A DNA stretch of 64,000 nt from JAOUEA01 sp963719165 (lineage in GTDB: Bacteria > Actinomycetota > UBA4738 > HRBIN12), in NCBI GenBank assembly GCA_963719165.1, contig CAVRAV010000001.1:1116001-1180000 (forward strand), in the 5' to 3' direction. Of this stretch, positions 51,250 to 59,822 are shown one piece after another; positions within the stretch are counted from its first letter, which is position 1; each line of letters starts with the position of its first letter. The notes under the pieces are model-generated. The model was not told the origin of the DNA, did not search any database, and was given only the letters and a program-made list of their open reading frames with translations. A program made the translations under genes and the position numbers.

Positions 51250-52008
51250 GTGAGCGCTCGCACCGAGGCCCGCGTGTTGTCGCGGATCTTGCGCGTAGGG
51301 CTCCTGCTCGCGATCGCCGGTCAGATCGCTTGGTCGTTCCGGCCGGCACCCAGCCGAGCCGACACCGATCAACTTCGTCAGGGGCAGCGCCTGTTCGAGG
51401 CGAGCTGCTCGACGTGCCATGGGCTGAGCGCGCAGGGCACGCAGAACGGGCCGACCCTTCAGGGCGTCGGGCCCGCCGCGGTCGATTTCATGCTGAGCAC
51501 GGGTCGGATGCCGATGTCGAACCCGACCCTGCAACCGAGCCGTCACCCCGTCACGTTCACGCGCGAGGAGATGGACGCCATCATCGCCTACGTCGCGTCG
51601 ATCGCCCCCGGAGGCCCCGCGATCCCCGACGTCCGCCCGAACGAAGGCGACCTGCCCACCGGCGCGGCCCTGTTCCTCGCGAACTGCGCTGCGTGTCACG
51701 GCGCGGGGGCCTCGGGCGACTCGGTGGGGGGCGGTGAGATCGCGCCGTCGCTCTACCTCGCGGATGCCACCCAGATCGGCGAGGCGATCCGCGTCGGTCC
51801 CGGGGTGATGCCGCCGTTCAGCGAGCACACGTTGTCAGAGTCGGACGTCAACGCGATCGCCCGTTACCTGCTCTGGTTGCGCGACCACGGCGGCGAGGGC
51901 GGCCTCCAACTCGGTCGCGTCGGGGCCGTGGCGGAGGGTCTCGTGGCCGCCGTCGTGGGCCTCGGGTTGATCCTGCTGGCGATCAGGTTGACGGGGTCGA
52001 AGACGTGA
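51250..52008 (+). CDS. qcrC: Di-haem cytochrome c subunit of the bc complex (QcrC)
   Basis: 252 residues: N-terminal membrane anchor (~12-30), haem site one CSTCH (C53, C56, H57), haem site two CAACH (C146, C149, H150), and a C-terminal membrane helix (VAEGLVAAVVGLGLILLAIR). Two haems in one c subunit are the actinobacterial design that passes electrons directly to the CuA domain without soluble cytochrome c. GTG at 51250 is the start; its stop overlaps the qcrA GTG. Confidence 0.94.
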   Translation: MSARTEARVLSRILRVGLLLAIAGQIAWSFRPAPSRADTDQLRQGQRLFEASCSTCHGLSAQGTQNGPTLQGVGPAAVDFMLSTGRMPMSNPTLQPSRHPVTFTREEMDAIIAYVASIAPGGPAIPDVRPNEGDLPTGAALFLANCAACHGAGASGDSVGGGEIAPSLYLADATQIGEAIRVGPGVMPPFSEHTLSESDVNAIARYLLWLRDHGGEGGLQLGRVGAVAEGLVAAVVGLGLILLAIRLTGSKT

Positions 52009-52859
52009 GCTCCGGCGCGCCCCGACGCCGCGCCGAGCGCGCGATCGCGGCGTGCTTCGTGCTGTCGTTCCTGGCCGCGGTGGGTCTCGTCGTCCTCTAC
52101 GTCGCGGGCGGCCAGACCCAGGTCGAGGGGGCCCTCCTGGCCGCCGCGCTGGGCGGGATCGGAGCCGGCCTGGCCGTCTGGGCGAAGCGCCTGATGGACG
52201 ACCTCCCGGACGAGACGCAGCCGCGCCATCAGCCCGCACCGACGGACGATGAACTCGAGAGCGCGGCCGACACGATGGAGGCCGGCGTGGAGGAGATCCG
52301 GCGGCGGCGGTTCCTGTTCCGGTTGTTGCTGGCGGCGGGCGGCGCACTCGGGATCGCGGCCTTCTTCCCGATCCGCTCCCTGGGACGCGCGCCGGGCGAC
52401 TCACTCGAGTCCACCCGGTGGACGCCGGGGGCGCGCCTCGTCACCGCGCAGGGCGATCTGGTCACCGACGCGACGCTCGAGACCGACTCGTTCATCACGG
52501 TGTTCCCGGAAGGGTCCGCAGGTTCGGCAGACTCGCAGGCCGTGCTGATCCGCGTGGCGCCGGGCCTGCTTCGTCTCTCGCCCTCGGCGATGGCGGGGGC
52601 GCCCGAGGGGCTCGTGGCGTACTCGAAGATCTGCACCCACGCGGGCTGCCCGCTCGGTCTCTACCTGGCCGCCGAGCACCAGCTCCGATGCCCGTGCCAT
52701 CAGTCGACCTTCGACGTGTTGGACGGGGCGAAGCCCGTGTACGGGCCCGCGCCGAAGCCGCTTCCGCAGCTCCCGATCGTGGTGGGGCCCGACGGCGTCC
52801 TCGAGGCCACGGGCGATTTCGATGCGCCCGTCGGCCCGAGCTTCTGGGACGAGGCGTGA
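52005..52859 (+). CDS. qcrA: Rieske iron-sulfur subunit of the bc complex (QcrA)
   Basis: 284 residues with three predicted N-terminal helices (~14-33, ~42-58, ~105-122), more than the single anchor of proteobacterial Rieske proteins and typical for Actinobacteria. The [2Fe-2S] ligands are in CTHAGCPLG (~210) and CPCHQSTFD (~230). An Arg-rich RRRRFLFR precedes the third helix. GTG overlaps the qcrC stop; its stop overlaps the qcrB ATG (TGATG). Confidence 0.95.
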   Translation: MSSGAPRRRAERAIAACFVLSFLAAVGLVVLYVAGGQTQVEGALLAAALGGIGAGLAVWAKRLMDDLPDETQPRHQPAPTDDELESAADTMEAGVEEIRRRRFLFRLLLAAGGALGIAAFFPIRSLGRAPGDSLESTRWTPGARLVTAQGDLVTDATLETDSFITVFPEGSAGSADSQAVLIRVAPGLLRLSPSAMAGAPEGLVAYSKICTHAGCPLGLYLAAEHQLRCPCHQSTFDVLDGAKPVYGPAPKPLPQLPIVVGPDGVLEATGDFDAPVGPSFWDEA

Positions 52860-54286
52860 TGCTGAGGCGAGCCGTGCAGGAGCTGGACGAACGCCTGGAC
52901 GGAACGTCGTTCCTGCGGCGGAGCCTACGCAAGGCGTTCCCGAGCCATTGGTCGTTCCTCCTCGGTGAGGTCACCCTCTACGCCTTCGTCTTGCTGATCC
53001 TTACGGGCATCTTCCTGACCTTCTTCTACGTGGCCTCCTCCGCGCCGACGACCTACCGAGGCCCCTACGCCCCGCTGCAGGGCCAGAGCGTCTCGCAGGC
53101 CTACGACTCCGTGTTGCGGATCTCGTTCGAGGTTCGCTCGGGGCTCGTGATGCGCCAGATGCACCATTGGGCGGCCCTCGTGTTCATGTGGTCGATGGTG
53201 GCCCACCTCGTCCGGGTGTTCTTCACCGGCGCCTTCCGAAGGCCGCGCGAGATCACGTGGGCGATCGGCGTCGCGCTCCTCGTGGGGGGGATCGCGGCCG
53301 GGTTCACGGGCTATTCCCTCCCCGACGATCTCCTCTCGGGCACCGGCCTGCGCATCATCTACTCGGCCGTCCTGTCGATCCCGCTCGCGGGCACCTGGCT
53401 CGCGTTCCTCTTCTTCGGTGGCGAGTTCCCGGCCTCGGAGCTCATCCCCCGCCTCTTCATCCTGCACGTGCTCCTGATCCCGCTCGTGCTCCTGGCCTTG
53501 CTCGGCGCGCATCTCACGCTCGTGTGGCACCAGACCCACACGCAACACCGCGGTCCGGGAAGGACGGAGGACACGGTGACGGGCACCCCGGTATGGCCGC
53601 GGTTCGCCCTCAAGAGCGCCGCCGTGGCGCTCCTCACGTGGTCCGTGGTGGCGTTGCTCGGCGGGCTCTTCGAGATCAACCCCATCTGGCTCTACGGCGG
53701 GTTCGTGCCCTACGAAGCCCCCTCGCCGGCCCAGCCCGACTTCTACGCCGGGTGGCTCGAGGGGATCCTGCGGCTGTGGCCGAATTGGGAGCTGCACATC
53801 TTCGGGCACACGGTGGGCAACCTGTTCTTCCCGGCCGTCGTGTTGCCGGGGATCGTCTTCACGATCCTGGCCCTGTGGCCGGCGCTGGAGGCGCGCGTCA
53901 CCGGGGACCACGGCGTGCACAATTACGCGCAGCGGCCCCGTGAGGCTCCGGTGCGAAGCGCCGTGGGCGCGGCCGGGATCACGTGGTTCGTGGTGCTGAT
54001 GCTCGCCGGCAGCAACGACGTCCTCGCGAAGTACCTCCAAGTCGAGGTCGACACGCTCAACACCTGGCTCAAGCTCTCCGTCTTCGTCCTGCCGCCGGTC
54101 GCGGGGCTCGTGACGTTCCGGATCTGCCGGGACCTGCGACGCAGGGGCACGCGACCGATCCGCGCGCCCTCCAGGGTAACGATCGCTCGAACCGCCGCCG
54201 GGGGATTCCGCGAGCAGGCGGACGCGCCGTCGGCCTCCGACGAACCCGCCGAGGGCGCCGCCGACGCCAAGCGGGGAGCACCGTGA
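52859..54286 (+). CDS. qcrB: Cytochrome b subunit of the bc complex (QcrB)
   Basis: 475 residues, about nine helices. Haem-ligand histidine pairs lie in MHHWAALVFMWSMVAHLVRV and in HVLLIPLVLLALLGAHLTLV. The quinol-site motif is QPDFYAGWLEG rather than PEWY, the form seen in actinobacterial QcrB. C-terminal ~80 residues are polar. ATG at 52859 overlaps the qcrA stop; its end overlaps the ctaC GTG. Confidence 0.95.
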   Translation: MLRRAVQELDERLDGTSFLRRSLRKAFPSHWSFLLGEVTLYAFVLLILTGIFLTFFYVASSAPTTYRGPYAPLQGQSVSQAYDSVLRISFEVRSGLVMRQMHHWAALVFMWSMVAHLVRVFFTGAFRRPREITWAIGVALLVGGIAAGFTGYSLPDDLLSGTGLRIIYSAVLSIPLAGTWLAFLFFGGEFPASELIPRLFILHVLLIPLVLLALLGAHLTLVWHQTHTQHRGPGRTEDTVTGTPVWPRFALKSAAVALLTWSVVALLGGLFEINPIWLYGGFVPYEAPSPAQPDFYAGWLEGILRLWPNWELHIFGHTVGNLFFPAVVLPGIVFTILALWPALEARVTGDHGVHNYAQRPREAPVRSAVGAAGITWFVVLMLAGSNDVLAKYLQVEVDTLNTWLKLSVFVLPPVAGLVTFRICRDLRRRGTRPIRAPSRVTIARTAAGGFREQADAPSASDEPAEGAADAKRGAP

Positions 54287-55035
54287 GCCGACGGGGCCTC
54301 TGGATCGCGGCCTCGGGCGTCATGGCGGCGGCCGCGGCGGGGTGCTCCTCGTCGTTCGGCATGCCTCGCGGTGGAACGGAACAAGGCCAGGAGATCTTCA
54401 AGCTCTGGCAGATCTTCACGATCGCCGGCATCGTCGTCGCGGCCCTCGTGTACGGACTGATCGCCTGGTCGTTGATCCGCTACCGGCGGCGCAGAAGCGA
54501 CGACCCGGCGGCGCTCGGTCGTCAGTTCCGGCTGAACCTTCCCCTCGAGGTCGTCTACACCGTGATCCCCGTCGTGATCGTCGTGGGCCTGTTCGCCGTC
54601 TCGTTCCGGGGCGAGCGGCGCGTGGAGGCACTCGTTCCGGATCCGGCGGTGACGTTGCATGCGGAGGCCTACGCGTGGGGTTGGCGATTCACCTACGGGG
54701 ACGACGGCCCCACCGTGGTGAGCGATCCCAGCGGGCAGGGTGTCGCCGGACCCACGATCGAGCTGCCGCGCGGGCTCACGACGCGGGTCGTGCTCACCTC
54801 GCAAGACGTGATCCATGCGTTCTGGGTTCCCGGCTTCCTCTTCAAGCGCGACGCCATCCCCGGACGCACCACGGAGTTCGATCTCACCCCCACCGACGAG
54901 GGCAGCTACCAGGGGGTGTGTGCCGAGTTCTGCGGGCTGAACCACGCCTACATGACCTTTACCGTCGTCGTGACGGACCCGGAGGCGTTCGACGCGTGGC
55001 TCGCGGCACAACCCTCCGAGGCGGCGACGCCATGA
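54283..55035 (+). CDS. ctaC: Cytochrome c oxidase subunit II (CuA)
   Basis: 250 residues. Lipoprotein-like signal with C21 (MAAAAAGCSSS), two membrane helices (~45-65, ~88-107), and a complete CuA site: H178 in DVIHAFWVPG and C213, C217, H221, M224 in GVCAEFCGLNHAYM. No C-terminal haem domain, so it is an aa3 and not a caa3 enzyme. GTG overlaps the qcrB stop. Confidence 0.95.
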   Translation: MSRRGLWIAASGVMAAAAAGCSSSFGMPRGGTEQGQEIFKLWQIFTIAGIVVAALVYGLIAWSLIRYRRRRSDDPAALGRQFRLNLPLEVVYTVIPVVIVVGLFAVSFRGERRVEALVPDPAVTLHAEAYAWGWRFTYGDDGPTVVSDPSGQGVAGPTIELPRGLTTRVVLTSQDVIHAFWVPGFLFKRDAIPGRTTEFDLTPTDEGSYQGVCAEFCGLNHAYMTFTVVVTDPEAFDAWLAAQPSEAATP

Positions 55036-56672
55036 GCACCCTGGTCGAACGCTCGCCCGCCCCCCGGGCGCCGAGCGAGCCGGAGCGCCACGGCCCCGTC
55101 GCGTGGCTGACCACGACCGACCACAAGAAGATCGGCATCATGTACTGCGTCACGGCGTTCGCGTTCTTCCTGGTCGGCGGGGCGCTCGCGGACACGATGC
55201 GCACGGAGCTCGCCGAACCGGGCCGCCAGCTGGTCAGCACGCAGACGTACAACACCCTGTTCACGATCCATGGGACGGTCATGATCTTCCTGTTCGTCGC
55301 CCCGTTCGGATCGGGCCTCGCGAACTACCTGATTCCCCTGCAGGTGGGGGCACCCGACATGGTGTTCCCCCGGCTGAACGCGTTGTCGTATTGGTTCTTC
55401 GCCGGCGGCGGGCTCCTCGTGCTCCTGTCCGCGTTCGCGTCTGCGGGTGGGGGCGCGGCCATGGGCTGGACCGCCTACACCCCGCTGTCGGAGGCCCGGA
55501 TGTCGCCGGGGGTCGGCCCCGATCTGTGGATCCTCGGCGTCGCGCTGGTCGCCGTCGCGACCCTGCTCACGGGCGTGAACATCCTCACGACGGTGTTCTT
55601 GTTGCGGGCCCCGGGGATGACGATGTGGCGCCTGCCGATCTTCACGTGGAACATGGTGGTGACGGCGCTCCTGGGCCTCGTCGCGTTCCCGCCGGCCGTC
55701 GCCGCCTTCGCCTTGCTCCTGGTCGATCGGCGCCTCGGGGGTCACGCGTTCGATCCCTTCGGAGGCGGCGACCCGGTGATCTATCAGCATCTCTTCTGGT
55801 TCCTGGGGCACCCCGAGGTGTACATCCTGATCCTGCCCATCTTCGGGGTGGTCACCGAGATCATCCCTGTCTTCAGCCGCAAGCCGTTGTTCGGCTACGC
55901 GGGGTTCGTGCTCGCCACCCTCGCGATCGGGGCGCTGTCGACCGGCGTTTGGGCGCATCACATGTTCACGACGGGCGCGGTCGACAACCCGTTCTTCAGC
56001 GCGGTGACCCTTCTGATCGCGGTCCCCACGGGCATCAAGTTCTTCAACTGGATCGGCTCGATGTGGCAGGGGAAGATCCGGATGGCCGTACCGATGCTAT
56101 TCAGCGTCGGCTTCCTGCTGAATTTCCTGATCGGGGGGGTGACGGGCGTGATGCTCGCGAGCCCCCCGATCGATTTCCAGGTGGCGGACTCGTACTTCCT
56201 CGTGGCCCACTTCCACTACACGATGATGGGCGGCGCGGTCTTCGGCATCTTCGCGGCCATCTACTTCTGGCATCCGAAGATGACGGGCCGCATGCTGTCC
56301 GAACGGCTGGGGCGCATCGTGTTCGCGCTGCTCTTCGTGGGCTTCAACCTCACTTTCTGGCCGCAGTTCATCCTGGGGATGCGAGGGATGCCGCGGCGGA
56401 TCGTCGACTACGCCGGTGGGTTGGGGTTCGACACGCCCAACCTCGTCTCGAGCGCGGGCGCGGCCGTCCTCACGCTCGGCGTGTTGGTGTTCCTCTTCGA
56501 CCTCTGGCATTCCCGGCGCCACCCCGTCGCGGCCGGCGACGATCCGTGGGGGGGCTACTCGCTCGAGTGGGCCACCTCGTCGCCGCCGCCCGAGCACAAC
56601 TTCGCGTCCCTGCCGCGCATCCGCTCCGAGCGCCCCGCCTACGACATGCGGCATCCGGAGGCGACGCGATGA
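55032..56672 (+). CDS. ctaD: Cytochrome c oxidase subunit I
   Basis: 546 residues, twelve helices. Haem a ligand His in FTIHGTVMIFLF; CuB site in WFLGHPEVYILILP with the His-Tyr cross-link pair and the proton-relay Glu; GVWAHHMF with two CuB histidines; K-channel lysine in VPTGIKFFNWIGSMW; haem ligands in VAHFHYTMMGG. All residues of an A1-type proton pump are present. ATG overlaps the ctaC stop (ATGA). Terminal oxidase that receives electrons from the bc complex encoded just upstream. Confidence 0.97.
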   Translation: MSTLVERSPAPRAPSEPERHGPVAWLTTTDHKKIGIMYCVTAFAFFLVGGALADTMRTELAEPGRQLVSTQTYNTLFTIHGTVMIFLFVAPFGSGLANYLIPLQVGAPDMVFPRLNALSYWFFAGGGLLVLLSAFASAGGGAAMGWTAYTPLSEARMSPGVGPDLWILGVALVAVATLLTGVNILTTVFLLRAPGMTMWRLPIFTWNMVVTALLGLVAFPPAVAAFALLLVDRRLGGHAFDPFGGGDPVIYQHLFWFLGHPEVYILILPIFGVVTEIIPVFSRKPLFGYAGFVLATLAIGALSTGVWAHHMFTTGAVDNPFFSAVTLLIAVPTGIKFFNWIGSMWQGKIRMAVPMLFSVGFLLNFLIGGVTGVMLASPPIDFQVADSYFLVAHFHYTMMGGAVFGIFAAIYFWHPKMTGRMLSERLGRIVFALLFVGFNLTFWPQFILGMRGMPRRIVDYAGGLGFDTPNLVSSAGAAVLTLGVLVFLFDLWHSRRHPVAAGDDPWGGYSLEWATSSPPPEHNFASLPRIRSERPAYDMRHPEATR

Positions 56673-57052
56673 GGACGGTCTCGCGGCTCCTGTGGGTCTT
56701 GAGCGCGTTCGGCCTCGGCCTCGGCACGATCTACTGGTTCGTCACGTACGAGGCCACCGGCGCCGTCCTCCTGTGGTTCTTCGGGCTCATGCCGATGATC
56801 GTCGCGATGTGGATGTGGCGACGCGGGCTCGTGGGCGCTCACCTCACCGAGGACGAACCGGAAGCGGACCCGCGCGCGAGCGCGGGCGAGGTGATCGGTT
56901 CGTTCCCGCTCACGAGCGCCTGGCCGATCCTCGCGGTCCTGGGGGTGATCACGGCGGGGGCGAGCCTCGTGTACGGGCTGATCCTGCTCGCGCCCGGGGT
57001 CGCCTTGCTCGGGTACGCGATCTTCGGCTTCATGCGCGAGAGCCGTCACTAG
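56669..57052 (+). CDS. ctaF: Cytochrome c oxidase subunit IV, actinobacterial CtaF-like
   Basis: 127-residue protein with four hydrophobic helices (for example LLWVLSAFGLGLGTIYWFVT, AVLLWFFGLMPMIVAMWMWR) and HLTEDEPEADPRASAGEVIG between helix pairs, the pattern of the actinobacterial oxidase subunit IV. It overlaps the ctaD stop (ATGA) and ends the operon, ahead of a hairpin. Confidence 0.88.
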   Translation: MRTVSRLLWVLSAFGLGLGTIYWFVTYEATGAVLLWFFGLMPMIVAMWMWRRGLVGAHLTEDEPEADPRASAGEVIGSFPLTSAWPILAVLGVITAGASLVYGLILLAPGVALLGYAIFGFMRESRH

Positions 57053-57064
57053 CCGCCAACGCCG

Positions 57065-57088
57065 CGGGCCCGCCTCTCGGCGGGCCCG
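57065..57088. terminator. GC-rich hairpin between convergent ctaF and DUF1269 gene
   Basis: CGGGCCCGCC, loop TCTC, GGCGGGCCCG: a perfect 10-bp stem just after the ctaF stop and facing the DUF1269 gene from the other side. No T-run on either strand. A bidirectional terminator is the simplest reading. Confidence 0.6.
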
Positions 57089-57119
57089 GCGTGCGTTCAG
57101 GTACGTGTCGAACACCGTC

Positions 57120-57617
57120 TCAGGAAGCGGCCGGCTCGCCGTGCAGCTCCTTCTGGATGTCGGCCGTCGCCTCGTCGGACAGCGAGGTCTTCATGACCGT
57201 GCCCCCGAACTTGGAGAGCGCCGCGAGGGCCTTGTCCGTCGTCATCTTCTCGAAGACGATGAACAGCGCGGAGGTGCCGGGCTTCAGCTTCTCGCGCACC
57301 TGCTCCTGGAAGCCCTTGTCCACGCCGCCCTTCTCGATCTTCCCCATGATGGCGCCCATCCCGAGGCCGAACGCCATCCCGAAGAACGGAACGAAGAACA
57401 AGATGCCGAACAGGAAGCCCCAGAACATGCCCCACGTGGCGCCGGCGCCGACCATGTGCTGGTTCGTGATCGTCTTGAGCTTGCCGGACTCGTCGCGCAC
57501 GATCGCGGCGACAGCGTCGGCTTCGATCACGAGCTCCTGCTGCATGCTCTGGACCTCCGCCATGGCCTGCTCCGCCGTGGTCATGTCGTCGTAGCCGATC
57601 GCGATCAGGTCTGCCAT
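57120..57617 (-). CDS. DUF1269 family membrane protein (1)
   Basis: 165-residue protein with the DUF1269 layout: N-terminal ferredoxin-like stretch (ADLIAIGYDDMTTAEQAMAE), a Gly/Phe-rich hydrophobic hairpin (GMFWGFLFGILFFVPFFGMA, FGLGMGAIMG), and LKPGTSALFIVFEKMT. Function unknown. A strong AGGAGG lies 5 nt before the ATG. A second, more distant member follows upstream at 57.7 kb, so the pair may act together. Confidence 0.85.
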   Translation of the reverse strand: MADLIAIGYDDMTTAEQAMAEVQSMQQELVIEADAVAAIVRDESGKLKTITNQHMVGAGATWGMFWGFLFGILFFVPFFGMAFGLGMGAIMGKIEKGGVDKGFQEQVREKLKPGTSALFIVFEKMTTDKALAALSKFGGTVMKTSLSDEATADIQKELHGEPAAS

Positions 57618-57703
57618 CCGTACCTCCTCGACGATGGGAGCCCGCCGGGCGGGCGCGGGACGAAGGCCCGCGAGAGCGAGTATACGGAAAGGGCGGAGCT
57701 GCC

Positions 57704-58243
57704 TTAGGTACCGCCGCCGTCCGCCAACGCGGCGCGAACCGCCTCGACCTGCGCGTCGCTCAACGGCTCTCGAAGCTCGGCGGTCGTCACGGCATCGACG
57801 CTGTGGATCTCGTGGACGAGTTGATCCACCGTCTCGGGATCCCCCACTACCAAGACGGCGGACGACCCCGGCGGGAGCGCCTCCTTCAACCGGTCTACGA
57901 ACGCGTCGCTCAGCTGGAGATCGTGTGCCGGCACCCCGCCGACCGATCCCCCCACCAGCCCACCGCCGAATATCCCCGCGATCAGGCCGAACGGGCCGAG
58001 GACCAAGGCGCCGGCGAGCGCGCCCACCAGCGCCCCTTCGGCCACGTTGCGACCCCGCGTGTGCTGCGCGGAGTAGCTGTGCACGCTGAACCGTCCGCCC
58101 GCGTGGTGTTCCACGATCCCGACCTCATTGGTCATCCCGATGGCGCCTCGGTCCCGCAGCGAGGACACCAGGCGCTCGGCGGCGTGCGGGTCAGTGAACG
58201 TGATGATGCCGATCTCATAGGCCGCGCTCATCGCGCCGCTCAT
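57704..58243 (-). CDS. DUF1269 family membrane protein (2)
   Basis: 179 residues with the same plan as the neighbouring protein: IGIITFTDPHAAERLVSSLR, a glycine-rich hairpin (VAEGALVGALAGALVLGPFG, LIAGIFGGGLVGGSVGG), LPPGSSAVLVVGD, and an acidic end. The hairpin looks like glycine-zipper type helices that often pack against membranes. GAGGGG lies about 7 nt before the ATG at 58243; a second ATG four codons later is possible. Same direction as the first DUF1269 gene, 86 bp upstream of it. Confidence 0.8.
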   Translation of the reverse strand: MSGAMSAAYEIGIITFTDPHAAERLVSSLRDRGAIGMTNEVGIVEHHAGGRFSVHSYSAQHTRGRNVAEGALVGALAGALVLGPFGLIAGIFGGGLVGGSVGGVPAHDLQLSDAFVDRLKEALPPGSSAVLVVGDPETVDQLVHEIHSVDAVTTAELREPLSDAQVEAVRAALADGGGT

Positions 58244-58289
58244 CGCCTATCCCCTCGTCGGATCGTCCAAGCATCCTAGCCCACCCCGA

Positions 58290-58295
58290 TACACT
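58290..58295 (+). promoter_or_regulatory. Putative -10 element for the ion channel gene
   Basis: TACACT ends 7 nt before the ATG at 58303, without a ribosome site. Leaderless transcript inferred. Confidence 0.5.
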
Positions 58296-58302
58296 CGCGC
58301 CC

Positions 58303-59070
58303 ATGGCCTTCGACGAGCGCGCGCCGGCATCCGACGCGACGCGCGACGTGGATCAACCTCGCCGCACTCCGTTCCGCGACCTCGGCGGTCGCTTCCGCAG
58401 GGCCGACAGCTACGGCCTCGTTGTCCTGCTCATCGTGGTCACGTACGGCCTGACGGCGAGCTTCTCCGGATCGGCCCGGGTCTCGGGGGCGTCCATCGTG
58501 CTCGTGGTCCAGGTGGCGACCGTCTGGTTCGCGCTCCGGACGTCGCGAGCCCGCCGCACGGTGCGCGTGTTCGCCGACATCGTTCTCGTCATCGCCGTGA
58601 TGATCGCCGTGGGCGCCGTGGTGTTCACGGAGGGCAACGACCCGTCGCTACTGGTCCTCGCTTGCAGCGCCCTCCTGTATCTCATCGCTCCGTTGTCGGT
58701 CATGCGTGATCTGATCACGCGCCCCAAAGTGGACGCGGAGACGTTCCTCGGCGCTATCGCGGCATATCTCCTCATCGGGATGTTCTTCTCCTACGCCTAC
58801 CAAGTGATGGCCGCCCTGCAAGGAACGCCGTTCTTCGGGTCAGCGGGCACGGGCACCGGACCGCAAACGCTCTTCTTCAGCTTCACGACGCTCACCACGA
58901 CCGGCTACGGCAACTACGTCCCCACGGAGAGCTTGGGCCAATCCCTCGCGGTGCTGGAGATGCTGATCGGCCAGATCTTCCTGGCGACGGCGATCGCGAA
59001 GGTGATCACGTCGTGGACCCCCAAACGACGACCCCCGCAGGAGGGATCCCAGGCGCCTCCAGCCGCTTAG
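58303..59070 (+). CDS. Two-helix (Ion_trans_2) potassium channel family protein
   Basis: 255-residue membrane protein. About four helices in the first 150 residues precede a pore module with the potassium selectivity filter in TTLTTTGYGNYVP (~197-209), followed by a last helix (LAVLEMLIGQIFLATAIAKV). No RCK or cyclic-nucleotide domain is present, so gating is unknown. Tail overlaps the convergent methyltransferase gene by four bases. Confidence 0.9.
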   Translation: MAFDERAPASDATRDVDQPRRTPFRDLGGRFRRADSYGLVVLLIVVTYGLTASFSGSARVSGASIVLVVQVATVWFALRTSRARRTVRVFADIVLVIAVMIAVGAVVFTEGNDPSLLVLACSALLYLIAPLSVMRDLITRPKVDAETFLGAIAAYLLIGMFFSYAYQVMAALQGTPFFGSAGTGTGPQTLFFSFTTLTTTGYGNYVPTESLGQSLAVLEMLIGQIFLATAIAKVITSWTPKRRPPQEGSQAPPAA

Positions 59071-59789
59071 GCGTTCACGCAACGCCAGATGCGCAATTCC
59101 CACAGCATCCGGCTGCCGCGGCGATGCAGCTTGAGCAACCCCTCTTTCACCAAGCGCGCCGTGGCCTGACCCTTGGCGACGAGATCGGGCAGCGGGAACT
59201 CCCGCTCGAGCACGCGTTCCATGTTGTCGCCGAAGACCTTCCGGGCGGCGGTGAGGATCCGCGCCTCGTCCTGCAGACTGCCGGTAGGCAGGTAGAGGCG
59301 GCCACCGGGCGCGAGCGTGTCGCCGAGCGTTGCGAGCAACCGGCTGGGCAACTCGGCACCGGTCGGCCCGCCCGCGGGCACGTCCTGGAACCAGCCGGAC
59401 ACCTTCGCAAGCTCGTCGGGGATCCCGGAGACGTCGCCGATGAGCACCGTGGCCTTCACGCCGCGCATCGGCTCCAGCAGGTTGCCCTGGCGGAACTCGC
59501 AAACATCCTCGAGGTCGAGACGCCTCGCGTTTTCCCGTGCCGCCTCCACGGCCGGACCCGACAGATCGCACCCGTAGACCTTCTTCGCCCCCAGACGCGC
59601 GGCCACGAACGCGAGCACACCGCTGCCGCAGCCAACGTCGATCACGGTGTCGTCGGCATGGATCTCCAACGCGTCGGCGAGTGTCCGACTAGTGCTCGTG
59701 GGGCTGAAGACGCCGGGGCGCACGATGAGGTCGAAGGGACCCGTGCGGCCCTTCCAGCGGATCTCGTTCGCCATGGTCTCGTTCGTCAT
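59067..59789 (-). CDS. Class I SAM-dependent methyltransferase, PrmA-like
   Basis: 240 residues. SAM-binding motif I is VIDVGCGSGVLAFVAARLGA (~49-68), then VYGCDLSGPAVEAARENAR. The motif IV region is IGDVSGIPDE, not NPPY, so glutamine or adenine N-methylation of the PrmC type is unlikely. Resembles ribosomal-protein L11 methyltransferase-like proteins, target unknown. ATG at 59789 is 6 nt after TAGCCT. Confidence 0.8.
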   Translation of the reverse strand: MTNETMANEIRWKGRTGPFDLIVRPGVFSPTSTSRTLADALEIHADDTVIDVGCGSGVLAFVAARLGAKKVYGCDLSGPAVEAARENARRLDLEDVCEFRQGNLLEPMRGVKATVLIGDVSGIPDELAKVSGWFQDVPAGGPTGAELPSRLLATLGDTLAPGGRLYLPTGSLQDEARILTAARKVFGDNMERVLEREFPLPDLVAKGQATARLVKEGLLKLHRRGSRMLWELRIWRCVNA

Positions 59790-59795
59790 CCTGCA

Positions 59796-59801
59796 AGGCT
59801 A
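59796..59801 (-). promoter_or_regulatory. Putative -10 element for the methyltransferase gene
   Basis: TAGCCT on the minus strand ends 6 nt before the ATG at 59789. GCAGG abuts the ATG and is too near for a usual ribosome site. Confidence 0.4.
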
Positions 59802-59822
59802 CACGCAGGCCCTTCGGCCGCG

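Noticed and set aside
57065..57088. Classical intrinsic terminator with T-run
   Set aside because: The stem is strong but no T-run follows on either strand, so it is listed only as a probable bidirectional hairpin terminator.
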